Made by a program: the position numbers and the translations under genes | Notes under the pieces: model-generated | Told to the model about the DNA's origin: nothing | The model's database searches: none | The model's input: only the letters and a program-made list of their open reading frames with translations | NCBI GenBank assembly: GCA_021904315.1 | Contig: CM038925.1 | Location: 2,792,501-2,856,500 of the forward strand | Source of the DNA: Sphagnum magellanicum | Taxonomy: Eukaryota; Streptophyta; Sphagnopsida; Sphagnales; Sphagnaceae | DNA length: 64,000 bases | Direction of reading: 5' to 3' | Shown: positions 21,625 through 34,700 of the stretch, piece after piece | Position numbering within the stretch: the first letter of the stretch is position 1 | Layout of the letters: the number at the start of each line of letters is the position of its first letter

Positions 21625-21900
21625 TGTGATGTAATGGTTAAGGACTTCACCCTCAATGTGGAGGTGAGGGCACACTACTACAAAATGTGAGTGCAATACA
21701 CTAGTCCTTGTTCACTAGGCCAGTGAATTCACTGTTACCCCACTAGGTCCTGTTCATTATGACCAATGAATTCATTCAACATCCAATGAAATCACTTGCC
21801 ATATACGGACACCTTTTGTTGTAATGGGGGTTCAAGTCCTCAGAATTGCAACCTTATCCTATAAGGCTAACTAGGCTAAGTTAAGTTATTAACTTAGGAA
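21625..21900 (+). mobile_element. tRNA-derived SINE-like element, split by an insertion
   Basis: An A-box-like TGGTTAAGGAC (21635-21645) and a canonical B box GGTTCAAGTCC (21829-21839) are present, but 183 bp apart instead of about 35-45. The extra 155 bp (21671-21825) are a separate small element. Without it, the parts join into a sequence like that at 48700-48740, where B box and flank GGTGAGG are contiguous. After the B box the body (CTCA..TTGCAACCT) is shared with the copy at 48.7 kb. Confidence 0.6.
21671..21825. mobile_element. small TIR element (CACTA-like MITE) inserted in the SINE
   Basis: The left end is CACACTACTACAAAA and the right end TTTTGTTGTAATG. Inverted, the right end gives CATTACAACAAAA, which matches CACTACTACAAAA at 11 of 13 positions. 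GGG lies on both sides, compatible with a 3-bp target duplication as for CACTA elements. There is no coding capacity at 155 bp. Confidence 0.55.
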
Positions 21901-22099
21901 AGTACCTAGCCTAGCCTAGGTTGCTAGCACGAAAGGTTAGCCTACATTCTTAGGTTGGTTAAGACCTACATTTTTAGCATGTAAACTAGCTTTTTATCCT
22001 AGCAGACCTTAGGTTTACCTACCTTAAGCTCATAGGATGAGAGAATAGCCTATTCGCCATGTTTTCATGGTTGTAGTTGCAAACATCATAGTCGTAAAA

Positions 22100-22237
22100 A
22101 AACATGTCTTGCATGACTATAGTTGTAAAAGACATTTAAAAATACGTCATGTGCTAATCAACTACATAGTCATGTAGTCATGGATGTTCTAAACGACTAG
22201 CAACCTAGTCATAAATGGAGTCATGAAAGACATGTTT
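22100..22237. mobile_element. MITE with AACATGTCTTnCATGACT ends, copy 1
   Basis: The inverted ends at 22100-22118 and 22219-22237 match at 18 of 19 positions. The ends resemble those of the hairpin element at 49982-50095 (AACATGTCTTTTATGA), so both probably belong to one nonautonomous family. Confidence 0.55.
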
Positions 22238-22239
22238 TG

Positions 22240-25085
22240 GCCTTATGTAATAGGGCAATTTGTTTTACACCTTTATGGATTATAATTTGTGCCAACTTCA
22301 TTTTTTTAATTTTAAGAAAAAATTTCTTATTTTCAAATTTGATCAAATCTAATTATGTACATTTGTGGAATCATTTAAAAACTAATGTTTTACACCAAAT
22401 GGGGGGGCCTCTTATGTTGCATGCCTCACTTTGTGACAATACACAAAAAACTTGTAAATGGACTTATCATAACCAAAGTTTATGGAATCATTTATTAGTG
22501 TCCAAAATTCATAGTTATCATAAGCAATTCAAAATTAGAGTTTCCAATGCAACCATTTTCACAACTATGCATGGAAGTATTATAAAAAATTCAAGGCATT
22601 ACAATTAAGGAAATTTGTGAAGTCCTTTTTTACATGGTTTTTGTGGAATTTGTTTAGGCAAAAACCTATATATACAAGGATGTTTAAGAGGGTTACTACT
22701 TTTACTTTTGGAAAATATGATTATTTTGTCCCAAACATAGGCATCCAAAATTTGGCATTGTCAAATTATATTGCAAAACTGTACTCGTAAAGATTTCACA
22801 TTTGGACTTTTTGATCCATGTTAAAATGCTTTTACCCTTATAAATACAAGTAAAAACACGTCACATTATGTTCAATTATATTCTTTAATCTAAATTTAAA
22901 TAATTTTACATATGTAGTATCTTTACATGGTTTTTATATAAAGTATGCGTGCATACATCATTTTATATAATTAAGGTATATTGAACCTTAACTTTGATTT
23001 ACCATTAATAAATATTATAATGCATTTATATGGCATTGATATGCTCATAAAAAAAATCTATAGTAAAATCACTAGAATACATTCACAATTGGGGTTAAAA
23101 AAAAGGAAAAAGGACTTCAAGACTTAAGGCTACTTTTTCAACTAACATTTATATGAAACAAATCTAAGTAAGAAAAGTTGGATAGTCCAAGATAAGATAA
23201 TTCATGCGATGGTGGTGATTTTTCACAATTATACATAATTGTGCATGATATTTTGGTTTACACGTAGAAATGAAAAATGAGCTTTAAAAGTCAATTAAAC
23301 ATGTTTTGTTACATGATTATTTCCTACACATGTGACCTGCATCTAGAGTTAGAAATTTTGAACCTAATAAATTAAAAAACTAGTCAAATGATTTAATAAA
23401 GGAATCACGTCCCTTGTAGCCTTTTGTCTCAAAATTTCAAGACTTTGGAATTTTCATATGATTTATTTTTCATCAAATCAAGGTTCAATGAACATGTAGT
23501 TGCATAAAAGGAAGCATGGGTTTTTGGTACAAAAAGTTTGAAATCAATTCTATCATTTTATGCATTCCTTTTGCATTCATTTATAAAAAAAACTATAATA
23601 TGAAAAAATGACCATAAATTAGTCAAGGACTCAAAAGGACTTTTATACTACATCCAATAATTATTGGATTTTTCTAAGCTTGTTTTTTCAATACTCTAAT
23701 AATGGAACACAATAATGCACCATAGTTCCAATATACTAACTATGAAAATCTAAAAATGTCCTTTGTAATCATTTTTGAATTAGACACTCTTTTTTAGAAC
23801 CCCAACCACAAAATGAGCCCATGATGCATAAGAATAACTATAATTTCAATGTAAAAAAATGTCATTTCAAGCATTTGAAACACAACCCAAAACCCAAGTG
23901 ACTTAATGACTAATTTAATTAGTGAAAGTTTAATTAAAAGGAATAGTTCAAGTATGTTGATATTTAAACCAGGTTTTTCTTTTAAAATTATTTCACATGA
24001 TGACATAAAAATTCAATAATAATATAGAACATTAATTTTCATGAAAGTGATTATAAGACCTTCAAAATTTGAAGTTTTGGGTTTCAAAGAAAATATATAG
24101 TTATATTTAAAATAATCACTTATGCTATTTTCAAAGGCTTGGTAGGAAATATTTAGCATAGGTAGGTACAAAAAACTAATCATAATATGACTTTTTCATA
24201 ACTTTTTGGCATTTAAAAAGCAGCATTTTAAGACAAAAAGTTGCAATGGCATCCTTGAGACCTTGAGTCCTAATATGTTTATGTAAGGTGTTTAAACATG
24301 TCAAAACTTTTCAAGTGAACTTGACTGCCCATTATAGCACATATCAAATGCACAATCAACCCAACATGTTCATTATTCACCAAAATATTTGTCTACGTGG
24401 GTTGATTTAGGATAAAGGAAAACAACAAGATTGGAATCTTGTCTTGTTCTTAATATTAAATGTTGTGGTACTTTAATTGTGCATATACTTTATGTCATCC
24501 AAAGGTTAATTATTGTTAGAAATATTGTTATATTTATATTTTAATTTTCACATGAAATTAGTTTATTAGACTTATTAACATGTAAAATAAGCAATGGTTA
24601 CATGACTAGTGGTCAACCAAGTTGACCAAATATTGTGTGGTGATGAACTTTTGAAGCCAAAAATGATTGTCACCAATAATCATCAATTTATAATGAAATC
24701 TTAATCTAATTCAAAATGATTGAACTACAAATTGATTTCATATTGGAACTTGAAACTTAATGATTGTGCAATTGCAACAACATTCTAATTTGGATAGACA
24801 ACATTATAGTGATCTATTTTAGTCATGTGGTCCCATTCAAGTTTTGATTCCAAAAGAGGCTTGACACAAGTTCTAGTTTTTAGATCCACATGTAACATCT
24901 TTTTAATATAAGTGGTAACCATATTGTTATATTTCTCCTATTAGGTTGTCAATTTTAATTGGTTGTATAACATTAGTATTACACTATGTGTATTGTGGAT
25001 GTTCGACATAATTTCCAAACATCATTGAAGTTTCAGATTTTTTTGAAAAAAATGATTTAAATTTAGATTTTTTGGAGTTTGAAGA
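22240..25085. other. AT-rich intergenic DNA
   Basis: No gene, LTR or transposase motif is recognisable. The open frame at 22237-22608 has no family signature. Confidence 0.5.
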
Positions 25086-25089
25086 ATGT

Positions 25090-25370
25090 TCCTAAAGCTA
25101 AGTAGCCTATGTGGCACCTAGGCTATGCTTAAAGCTAGGTAGTAGACTATGTGGCACCTAGACTAGGCCTAAAACTAAGTACCTTAGGCTAGGGTAGGCC
25201 ACATGGCATTTAGGCTAGACTAGGCCTAAGCCACATGGCACTTAAATTATGTTAGACATAGGCCACCTAGGCTATGCCTAGGCCCCAATAACCTATGTGG
25301 CACTTAGGTTATACATATACCACCTAGGTTAAACCTACACCTACACCATATGACTCCTAGCTAGGAAAAT
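25090..25370. repeat. degenerate minisatellite, ATGTGGCACCTAGGCTA-type unit, block 1
   Basis: At least six diverged units contain (C/A)(C/T)ATGTGGCAC(C/T)TAGG or its CACATGGCAC variant, linked by CTAGGCCTA-like words, with spacing near 30-50 bp. Related blocks follow at 25690-25830 and 26780-26930. Confidence 0.7.
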
Positions 25371-25374
25371 CCTA

Positions 25375-25565
25375 TTTCATTTTAGGTTTAATCTTTAAGG
25401 TAAAACCTATTTTATTGGCTCATCTCAAATGGCATTTTGATATTAATATTTTTTGTGGCTTTTCAATGTTCTTAATGCACCTTTTTATATAGTTTATAAA
25501 ATGGAAGATAAAACACATGGGATAAACATTCTAATTGTAACCTAGTTGCAACCTAGTCATAATTG
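25375..25565 (+). repeat. dispersed repeat family R2, copy 2
   Basis: Homologous to 16375-16545 and in the same position relative to a TAGG-rich block. Confidence 0.6.
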
Positions 25566-25689
25566 CTACCTATTAACTACAAGCAACTACTTGACTAGCT
25601 ACCTACTTCCCTAGATTAACTTAAGGTACTACCTACCAACTACTACTTAGCCTAATCTAATTTATTCACTAATTAACCTAGTTTACAAA

Positions 25690-25830
25690 CTAACAATTAG
25701 GCTAGGTCTAAGGTTAGGACACATGGCACTTATGCTTAAACCACATAGGCCATGTGGCACTAGGTTGGGCCTAGACCTAAACCACATGACATCTAAGCTA
25801 CACATTGACTTAGATTTAGGCCAACTCATT
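25690..25830. repeat. degenerate minisatellite, block 2
   Basis: Four units of the CACATGGCACTTAGGC type, similar to block 1. Confidence 0.65.
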
Positions 25831-26779
25831 GGCACTTAGGTGCAAGCAAAATATTTTGTACATACTTACATTACCTTGTTTTCTATTTGAAAACATGAAA
25901 AAACAATTTTTTAAACTTCTAACCTTCCTCTTGCATTTCAACACAAATGAAACTTTTAGTTTTTCTCATGGCATCTCTAACCTCCCTCTAGCTTCTCGAA
26001 GCAATTTGTGTCATATCATGATTTAGATTTGAAAAAATACCCCAAAAGTATCCCCAACAATTACATCATTTTCTTGGGGTTGGGGATGATTTTAATTATG
26101 AAAACAAAGTCCATTCACCAAAAAATATATATTAAAATGTTCACCACATTAATATTGAAGTGCTTGGAAAAAAAACCAAATACTTGCAAAAACATTTCAC
26201 CTACTTTCAAGTATTTTCAAGTAACTTAAAAATACATGATTATAACAATTTAGCTTTTGAAGTCCATGCAAATAAGAGTTAAGAAACAATGTACCCAAAA
26301 ATAACAGTATTATCCCTATAAAACAAACCCATCATTGGGTGGTACCATTCGGAATGTCACACCTTGATTTTCTTGGACCCATCAAACTTTGAAAAATCAT
26401 AGGAAACACTTAAATAAACGTTTTCATAAATATGTTTTGAATACATTTATTAAGTTACATAGATTTTGAAATCTCAATAATATCAATAATATTATCTATT
26501 TTGATGTTCCTAATCATTGCATTTTTAAAAAAATTCAGGAACTTATGCTTGTTTTTTTCCTTGAATTTTTTGGTCAAGAACACAAATTTGGAACATGATT
26601 TCAGAATTTTTTTTATGAATTCTTTTCCTAGGGTAATTTGGAAGTCATACTATTTTTAAGTTTGTATTTGAAAATTATTTGATTAATATGATTAGTTATG
26701 AATTTCTAAAGTTAAGGCTATCAATTTTTAAAGGGGTCATTTTAATTAAAACTATTTTAATTCACCCACTTACACTAAG

Positions 26780-26930
26780 CTTAAACCTAAATCGCATGGC
26801 ACCTAAACCTGAACTAGGCCACATGGCACTTAGATTTAAACTTCGACCATGTGACACTGAGGTTAAGCCTAGATTAGGTAGTATATGTGTCACTTGGCCT
26901 AGCTTAAAGCTAAATAGCCTAAGCCACCTA
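26780..26930. repeat. degenerate minisatellite, block 3
   Basis: Four units (GCATGGCACCTAAACC, CACATGGCACTTAGA, CATGTGACACTGAGG, ATGTGTCACTTGGCC). A TAGG-rich tract continues to about 27060. Confidence 0.65.
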
Positions 26931-27064
26931 CACTAGTTAGGTCCATAGCTAGGTAAGAAGGTAGGAAATAAACAAGTAGAAGTTTAGCCTAGGTATATAA
27001 GTAGCCTACCATAGCTTGGGTAAGTAGATAGTTTGGGTATGTAGGTAGCTTAATCATATACCTA

Positions 27065-29580
27065 TAAACCATTATTTGCATAGACAACCACATAAATTGA
27101 AAATTATAAAATTGCAACTATTGAATTGCATGAAGATTCAATATAATTACAAGCAACAACTAATTTGCATGGTAGTTGAAAAATTGATTGGTTGCAAACA
27201 ACAATTTTTTTAATAACGATAAAGTAAAAGCACCCAATACCATTAATGTACTTTAAACTTGGGCTTTAATAATGGTCTCCTATCACCACTTGGGCCAAAG
27301 GAAAGGATGGAGTGCATTTTATTGTGATGGATTATTATCACATAAAACATATCTTTTTGTGTTAACTAAAGCCATATTGAATTTCATAAAAGACAATTAT
27401 ATGTATTGACTATAGCCACAATGGAATTCATAAACAACAATTTTATATACCAATACATGTTTATATGCCAAAAAAATGTATATCTGAAAAGTATTTCCAT
27501 CAATAATAGGGTATTTATGAGGATGGTTTCGAGGATGGATTCTCTCAAATTTTTAATTTGAAATTAAAATTAAGAATAACACTAAATTTATTCGACACAC
27601 ATGTTCTAAATAGTTATAAGGTTTCATGATAAAATAACAACGTATTTGTGAAATCAATATTAAGATCCTAACAAGAGCTTAGGATGCCAAATGAACATTT
27701 GAAAAAGGACGTCAATGTTAAATTTGAGTTACTCTACCACAAAATTTCCAAAATCCAAAACTAAAAACACAAATGTCCAAAACTCATAATTTCACTTGGT
27801 GTAGGTGCAAAATGCTCATATATTTTGCAAACAAAAAAAATGAAAGATAAGAATAAAAGTAGTTCTTATGAAATTGTTTATTATGATGATTCTAGGTTCT
27901 TCTATTGTAATATGTAAAAATGTTTAAGATAATGTTTACATAGATATTCATTATGTGGAAAAAACTAATCTAGACCTCTAGGTGCAAAACATTTCTCCTC
28001 TTCCTTTTTAAAATAATCACCTTTGGATTCCTCAAACAATATGGTCAATCCCAAAATAAGCTACAATCTTCACATGTTATAAAATTTTATTTTACAAGAA
28101 AAATATGTAACACTTTGAAGTCCTTCACCCACATAGCCCATTATGAAAAAAATCCTAGCAGAACCTATCTAGAGTTGGATGAAAATGGAGAAACTTTTTT
28201 ATGACATGTAGGCCTTGAATTAAATCATCTATCTACCCAATTCAAGTTGATTGGACGTTCAATTTTTACACAAGATGTGAAATATTTTTTAAAAAACACG
28301 CAAGAAAATAGGTGATTGAAATCAACACTCAAGTGATTGGTTGATTGCTTCAACTTGACATTGATTTTACCTTGCATGCATTAAAAACATTTCCACAAGA
28401 TTGGTAAGGAGTGTTAGGTAAACATTCATTGCTAGGAAATTTGTAGGTCATGGGGTTGGAATGTTGTTTATGATAATTGTGTGACCCACTACACCCATGA
28501 CATGTTCCCCATCAAACTTTTCTACAAATTTGTTTAATTTCTTGTTCCACCCCATTTGATTGTACACATTTGTAAACAATGTTTTAATATTTCTTAGGAT
28601 TTCTAGGATTTTTGGCATTGCAAACCTAAAATAAAATAACCCCTTTTACATAAGCAAAATTTTCACAAACACAAAAAAAAAAACTTACCTAGAGAATAAG
28701 TAACATTAATAAATAACACTCAAAGAATTTTTTCACAAGTTCACAATCCCAGTTTTGCAAGAAATCATCAAAATGATGTTGCAACCAATTTTCTTGTGGT
28801 GGTGCAAAAATAATTTAAAAATATATATTTTTTCACATAAAAAAAAGTAAAGTGCAAATCAAAAAGTGTAGATATGGAAAAGATGCAACAAAAAAATAAG
28901 AACAATTAAAAAACCTTTAAAATTGGAGAATAAAAGAAGAGGAAAAAATATGATAATAATAATAATAATAAAAGAAAAAATAGAAGGAAAAAACTATGTA
29001 GAAAATGAAAAGAATAAATAAATAAACAAAAACACATACATAAGCACACACAATCCTGACATGTTTGGTAATAATGGTATTTTGCACATTGTTGTCAACC
29101 TAGGGAGTTTCAATGTGCAAGGCCCATTTTTCTTCAAAGTGCAAGTGCTACAATGGAGAACAATCTATTAACATTTTCTTCCTTGGCACCAAATTGACAC
29201 CACCATCTTCCAATTGAAGAAGGAATTTTGTGCAATGTGGTAGTTCAATGTTCTAACGACCTATAATATGACTTTTATATACATGCACTATTAATTTATG
29301 GAACACTAAAAGTTGAAAAAAATCCCCCTTTCAATCATAAGTATTTTTTTTAAACACAATTTTCAATGGCACTTTATAAATTGCGATCATTTTTCTATTA
29401 ACTATGGTTAGTAGGCTATATATATAACTTGTATAAGACTCCCCCACAATATGGACCCATATCCACCATCTTATTTTGTATTCATTAACATTTAATCATT
29501 TTACTTAATTGCCCATTTTCCCATGGGAAACTTTTGTTTAATAGAGGTTAAAAGATTATTGTAAATTTATGAACAAATTT
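27065..29580. other. AT-rich intergenic DNA
   Basis: Contains an (AAT)n run at 28953-28971. No coding or transposon motif is recognised. Confidence 0.5.
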
Positions 29581-29764
29581 TTTTTGCACTACTAGAATAT
29601 TGGTTTTTTAAACAATTCAAGTTGACTAACTAATCCTTTTTTACTATTGACTAAAAGCCCAAAGTATATATTTTTTGACCAATCAATTTAACTAAAGTGA
29701 CTTATTTAACCAATACATCTAGTCAAAATGACTAATGTTTTCTAGTCAAATAAAAAATCTTATG

Positions 29765-30310
29765 CCTATTACATACCTACCTCCTACCTCCCACTTACAA
29801 TCTTACAACTTATTAACCTACCTACTTACCTACCTACCAACCCACCCACCTACCTAAATGTACTACCTACCTACCCACACACGTTCATACATACATGTAT
29901 TACTTATATACTCACCCACCTACTTACATACATACTACCTACCCACCCACTTGCTTATCTACTTACTCACCCACCCACCACTTACCTACCTACCTACTTA
30001 CCTACTCACCTACCACCTACCTACCTTTGTTCTTTATAGTCTTGTAATGATGTGTCGAAATAAACATGTGAAATAAAAAAATTGACAAAAGTTGAACTCT
30101 TTTTTATGGTATGGTTCATTGGTTAAAGACTTGGTTTATCATTAGGGAGGTCAAAGGTTCAATTCCTTGCATTATAACCTACATGTTTAAAGGGCTAAGG
30201 TAGGTAAGGTAGGCTAAATAAGATATGTTAGGTTAGGTTAAGGTAGGTCAAGTGGGATAGTGTAGGGTAGGCTACCACCTACCTACCTACATTTTTACGA
30301 CCTACCTACT
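29765..30310. repeat. CCTA/TAGG-rich tract flanking a SINE-like head
   Basis: The left part (29780-30025) is almost pure CCTACCTACC/CCACCCACC on the plus strand. The right part (30190-30310) is AGGTAGG/TTAGG on the plus strand. Between them lies a tRNA-like head, so the two arms are opposite in strand composition, as in a large imperfect inverted repeat. The open frame at 29858-30076 is only a translation of this repeat. Confidence 0.75.
30112..30185 (+). mobile_element. tRNA-derived SINE-like head
   Basis: TGGTTAAAGAC-type A box (TTGGTTAAAGAC, to 30130) and canonical B box GGTTCAATTCC (30156-30166) at correct spacing. The sequence then passes through AACCTACATG into TAGG-rich DNA. It is not a functional tRNA gene, because the acceptor and anticodon stems do not fold. 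Confidence 0.55.
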
Positions 30311-30479
30311 TACTTGACACAATTTTTATTTTTTTGATATGGGCAAAAAATTTACCAATCAAATAATCCATACTCTGCTAGTCAATAAAACCACCCCAAT
30401 CACAATGGATATGTCGAAATAAAATTATCTAAAATGATAGAATGGTTTTTTTTATGCCTGTTCAAATTGGGTATTTTTA

Positions 30480-32390
30480 AAATAAAATTTGCTAGTTAAA
30501 AAAACCAAGTTTTTTAATAATGTTGTTAAAGGTATTGATTTTTTAGAAGGAATAATTTCTCTCTTCTTTTCTTCCATTGTTGTTTTTCTCCATGTTTTTT
30601 CCATCTTATTCATGATTTTTAGGCTAAAATGCCACCATGCAATCAACAATTTGCAATGTGTTCATCTTTGGTAGCCTTTTTTTGGGTCAATACCCAACAA
30701 TTTAAAATTTCACACCCCATCTCTTTCACTTTGCATTGTAATCAATCCTCCCAATGTTCTTCTCTAATTAATGCAAATAGTTTTGCTAAATTGAACAGGG
30801 CTTGGGTAAATGTTTTGGATCATTTTCCCATAGTTTTTGGTGTTTCATGGGCTAAAGGGTATGGCCCTTTTCAAATGGATGAATTATCACCAAAAATTGA
30901 TTTGAAAATATGATTTCTACTTGAATTCGAAGGAATTTTATGTGAAAAAATGGCCCAAATTTGCTTACGAAAAAGGTTTAGGTAGCCAATTGATTGGAAC
31001 TAATTTTGAAGGAGGTAGTCATGCACGATTTTCACTTTCATTTGATTGGTGGGTGCAAACATAGTTAAAAGGAGCCAAAGGCACTAATGTAAAAATCCTT
31101 TCCAAGGATTGCATGTGAGATATGGCATTCATGTGTTGGTGTATAATTCAAAATTTTGTATTTTTCATACCTAGTGTACCATTGTGTTTTACATTTCAAT
31201 ATGTTTTAACTACATCTTCATCAAATATCATGTATATCATGCATTCATGCTCCACACCACATTTATAATTTATTTTTTGTTAAAGCCACATTCTTAAAAC
31301 TCATAATTTTTAAGGCTAAAAAACCATTTGAATTAAATGTGCTCAAATGTGTTGTAAAAATAAATTTCATGGATTCGAATTGTTTTTTCTCTTTTGATCA
31401 TCAATGTTAAGATTCTTTTCAATTTTGAGAAGGAATGGTGAAATTTTAATAATGAAAAAATAAATTGTCCACTCCAAAAGGTTGTTTGCTTTAAACATTT
31501 AGAAGGACTTTTGATTTGTATCAAAGTTTTTAGCATTGAGATTTTATAAATAATGAAGCCTATTCAAAAAAAAATATTAAAAACATAAATTATTGTGTTG
31601 CCCTTGTGATTTTTCAAAAAAAAATAAAAAATTAAAAAAATAAATTGTCCCACCAACTAAGGTGGCTCCTTTCCCTATGTTTTCACCATGGTAGCTAGAT
31701 TTTTTAAAATTGTTACATTAAGTCATCACAACTTTATTTTTAGAAATTGTTTCCTTTAAACTTGCACAACTATTTAATGAAAACATTTATTTTGAATTAA
31801 AACCCAAGCTTCATCTTGTTTTGACTTTCAAGTTTTGAAGAGAAAGGTTTGGTTTTAGCTATTTTGAACTTGACAAAACTGTCAAAACAATTTCATTGAT
31901 GGTGGCTTGCGTAGTATATATCTCAACTAAAGCACGACATTTATATGTAGGTTTGAGTCAATAGTTTTACACATGATCCAATATTTGAAAAAACAAGGGG
32001 TATGTCACACACTGTGGCCTTGCCATTTACATCAAAAACTATCTTAAGGCAAAAACAAGATTTAGAAAACTCAAATATTTCACCATGCCAAAATATAATC
32101 TTCAAAAAAATCCTCGAAAAGAAACCAAAATCCTTCAAGATATCATAACTCTGTAACTAATTTCAAGTTTCAACACAAGCCAAAAATCATCTTTCAAAAA
32201 TCTTCATATAAAAATATAGGGCCAAAATCCCTTAAGCTACTATATAATGAATATAAACACAATATCCTTGCCTTGGGAGGCAAGGCCAACAAATTGGTAC
32301 AATAAAATGATTATTTTTGATTGGTTGATTTTAATAAGTGGCCTATGTGGTTGCAATTAAGGAATGTTTCGCCTTATAGTACCTTATATT
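30480..32390. other. AT-rich intergenic DNA
   Basis: Several short open frames on both strands, none with a recognised domain. Confidence 0.5.
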
Positions 32391-32397
32391 AATTCAG

Positions 32398-32418
32398 CAA
32401 GTCAGTCAGTCAGTCAGT
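32398..32418. repeat. (AGTC)n microsatellite
   Basis: Five AGTC units. They mark the left edge of a CpG-retaining island that continues to about 33.0 kb. Confidence 0.8.
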
Positions 32419-34700
32419 TTGTGACGGTGGGCCAGCACGGGTGGGCTGGGCACGGGAAAGGTTCATGTTCATCCACAACAAGTTCATGCATCTAGTGGAT
32501 GCATGGTACGCTGGTGGGTGCTGAATCACTCTGGCCCAGTGTGATCCGATGGAAACCGATGTTTAGCAGCAATTGGAAAAATATAAAGAACCGCTGGGTT
32601 CACACTATGGTCTCACATAATATATGGAACCTATTTTCCTTCCTACCTACCTACCTATGTATGAAACCTATGTATGAACCAGTGTTGGTTCCGGTTTTTT
32701 GAATTTTTTCCCCCATAATCAAAGAATCATTGGTTCCGGTTCTTTCAAAAGAAAAACCAGAGGTTTTACGAAAGAACCGGTAAAAAACGCACTGGTTTTT
32801 AGACTTTCTTTTTTTTTCCTGAAAATTTGGGAACCGTGGTTATATAGCCACACCGATTGTTTGAAAATTTTAAAAAGCGGCTGCTAGGTGAGTGGTTCAT
32901 ACCCGGTGTGATAACCGGAGAGCATCTTTTGCTGTTGCACTGCATCAGTGCCGTGCCGTGCCTTGCAGGCACAGGTTACCACTAGTAGTACCTTATTTTC
33001 CATGTTAATGAATGGGGATTGGGAAGAAATAAGAACGATATGTTGGATGTGATAAAACATTGCTAAAGGTTCAAATTAGGGGTATGGGTGGAATTGCTTT
33101 CAGCGAGGTTCCAAACCTTATTGATTGCATTCCCAAATTTTAAAATTCAACAATTTGAGTCCATTTTTTTAAGCTTGGGTCTATTTTGGATTTCATTATG
33201 GTTCTAAATCTTAAAGGTTCAATTCCCGTTGCAAAAAAATCATAGTCAATTATTTTACACAAAGGAGTTGAACAACATTGATGATAACCTTAAATGAATA
33301 AGTAAACTGCTTATATATCTATTTACCAACACATTGTTTGGTTCTTGATTTTAAAAGGAACCTTTGGTTTTGGTCTTTAGATCATTTTTGGTTTGAAATA
33401 ACCTTTGGTGTGGGTTTGAAATTTTTTTTTGAATTTATATAACCTTTAGTTTTGAAAACTACACCTAAAAATCAATATCTCCCACATTCTGAATCCAAAT
33501 GTTACCAAATAAATTCCATTAAATCCTCCTGCTCATCAAGATCTTTCCAACAACACCAAAGACACATTCCAATTCCTTCGAAATTTTCAGCTATAATTTA
33601 ATTTAATTTTCAGTGAAAAAATCATTCTATATTCAAGAACTTTTGCACAGCAAGTCCAAACGTCATGGACTAAGCCCATGCACCCCTCCTCGTTGAGAGC
33701 TTGCCAAAGACATCAAGAACACAATCTGAAGCATCCCGGTTTGGTGGATCTCATAACTACAAAACAAAACAAAACAAACTACATTCCTTCCTTCCTTCAT
33801 AGATAGATAGGGGGTCAAGGTGTTTCACATAGAGATGACGGTTTCTTCATGGATGACTCTCAAAACTTGACGATACAAAATGGTATTCCCAACTCCAATA
33901 AATCAAAACTTGGACTTTTTGTTGTTGTTGTTATGATTACATTACTGTTCTCTAATTTAAAAAACTTGGATTGCTTGCTGTTCTGGTTGCATGGTATCCC
34001 AGCTATATAGCCTGCTGCACTCAAAGCAAGGAATGCAGATCCGGTTGAGCCGAATTTAGATGCAGAATCAGGAGGAAGTTGGCAGCAAGCTCGGAAAGTG
34101 TAGTTCACTAGTTAATTTGGTGGGTGCCCAAGAAAGACGCAGCAGCGCCTTTTGCATGCAATTGGCTGTGAAAGGAATTTGACTGTTGCTGAGTCATTGC
34201 ACGGGCGTGTCAGCATAACTGCCGAGTACCTGCGTGGTGGCAGTGAATAGTTGAGTTGTTTAATATTGAGAACGTTTTTGTAAAGACATGAAAACGCTCA
34301 CCTGCTATTTGATGGCAATAAATGAGCTCTCACCGTAGCTTGCGGCTGGACTTCAATGGTAAGCGCATTTTACGTTCCTTAAAGTAATAATCCTTGTCCA
34401 TGAGTCCGATGGAATCAATTTGTGACCCAAAACGCCAAGAGATCCGTCAGCCGTGAGGATGATGATTCATCAATGTTCAGTTACACCCAAAAATCCGCTT
34501 CGCCCTTAACCGCAGCAGCAGGAAATTTGTGGGTGGATGAAATCTTCCAGCTTTAGGGTCTAGTGCACAAAATTTGTCCCAAGTGCATGGAGGGAGGTCC
34601 AACCAGCCAACTACCCATCAGACATGTCAAATCCATCTATTTAAAATATCCATCTCGGTCATGTTGTACGCAACTTCGAGCTGAATCTTTTGGTAAAAAT
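32400..34700. other. CpG-retaining, low-repeat island with no recognised gene
   Basis: 32400-32990 and 33600-34650 have visibly more CG dinucleotides and fewer A/T runs than the surroundings. Both resemble the ACL5 promoter region in texture. A minus-strand open frame at 33860-34108 encodes a segment with FGSTGSAFLALSAAGYIAG, which looks like a membrane helix. I do not recognise it and see no good splice sites. This may be unmethylated single-copy DNA or a young insertion. Confidence 0.4.
32680..32794. mobile_element. hAT-like MITE candidate
   Basis: The ends are CAGTG...CACTG, the usual hAT terminus, with further inverted match (GGTTCCGGTTTTTT near the left; AACCGGTAAAAAAC near the right). 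Flanking 8-mers (GTATGAAC, GTTTTTAG) match at only four positions, so the target duplication is weak. Confidence 0.4.

Noticed and set aside
25090-26930. CRISPR-like array of repeats and spacers
   Set aside because: Units are diverged, spacing is irregular and the DNA is a plant nuclear genome; it is a degenerate minisatellite.
29858-30076. 72-codon open frame rich in Y, L, P and T
   Set aside because: It is the translation of the CCTA/CCTACC repeat.
30112-30185. Functional tRNA gene
   Set aside because: A and B boxes are present, but there are no consistent acceptor, anticodon or T stems; better read as a SINE-like head.
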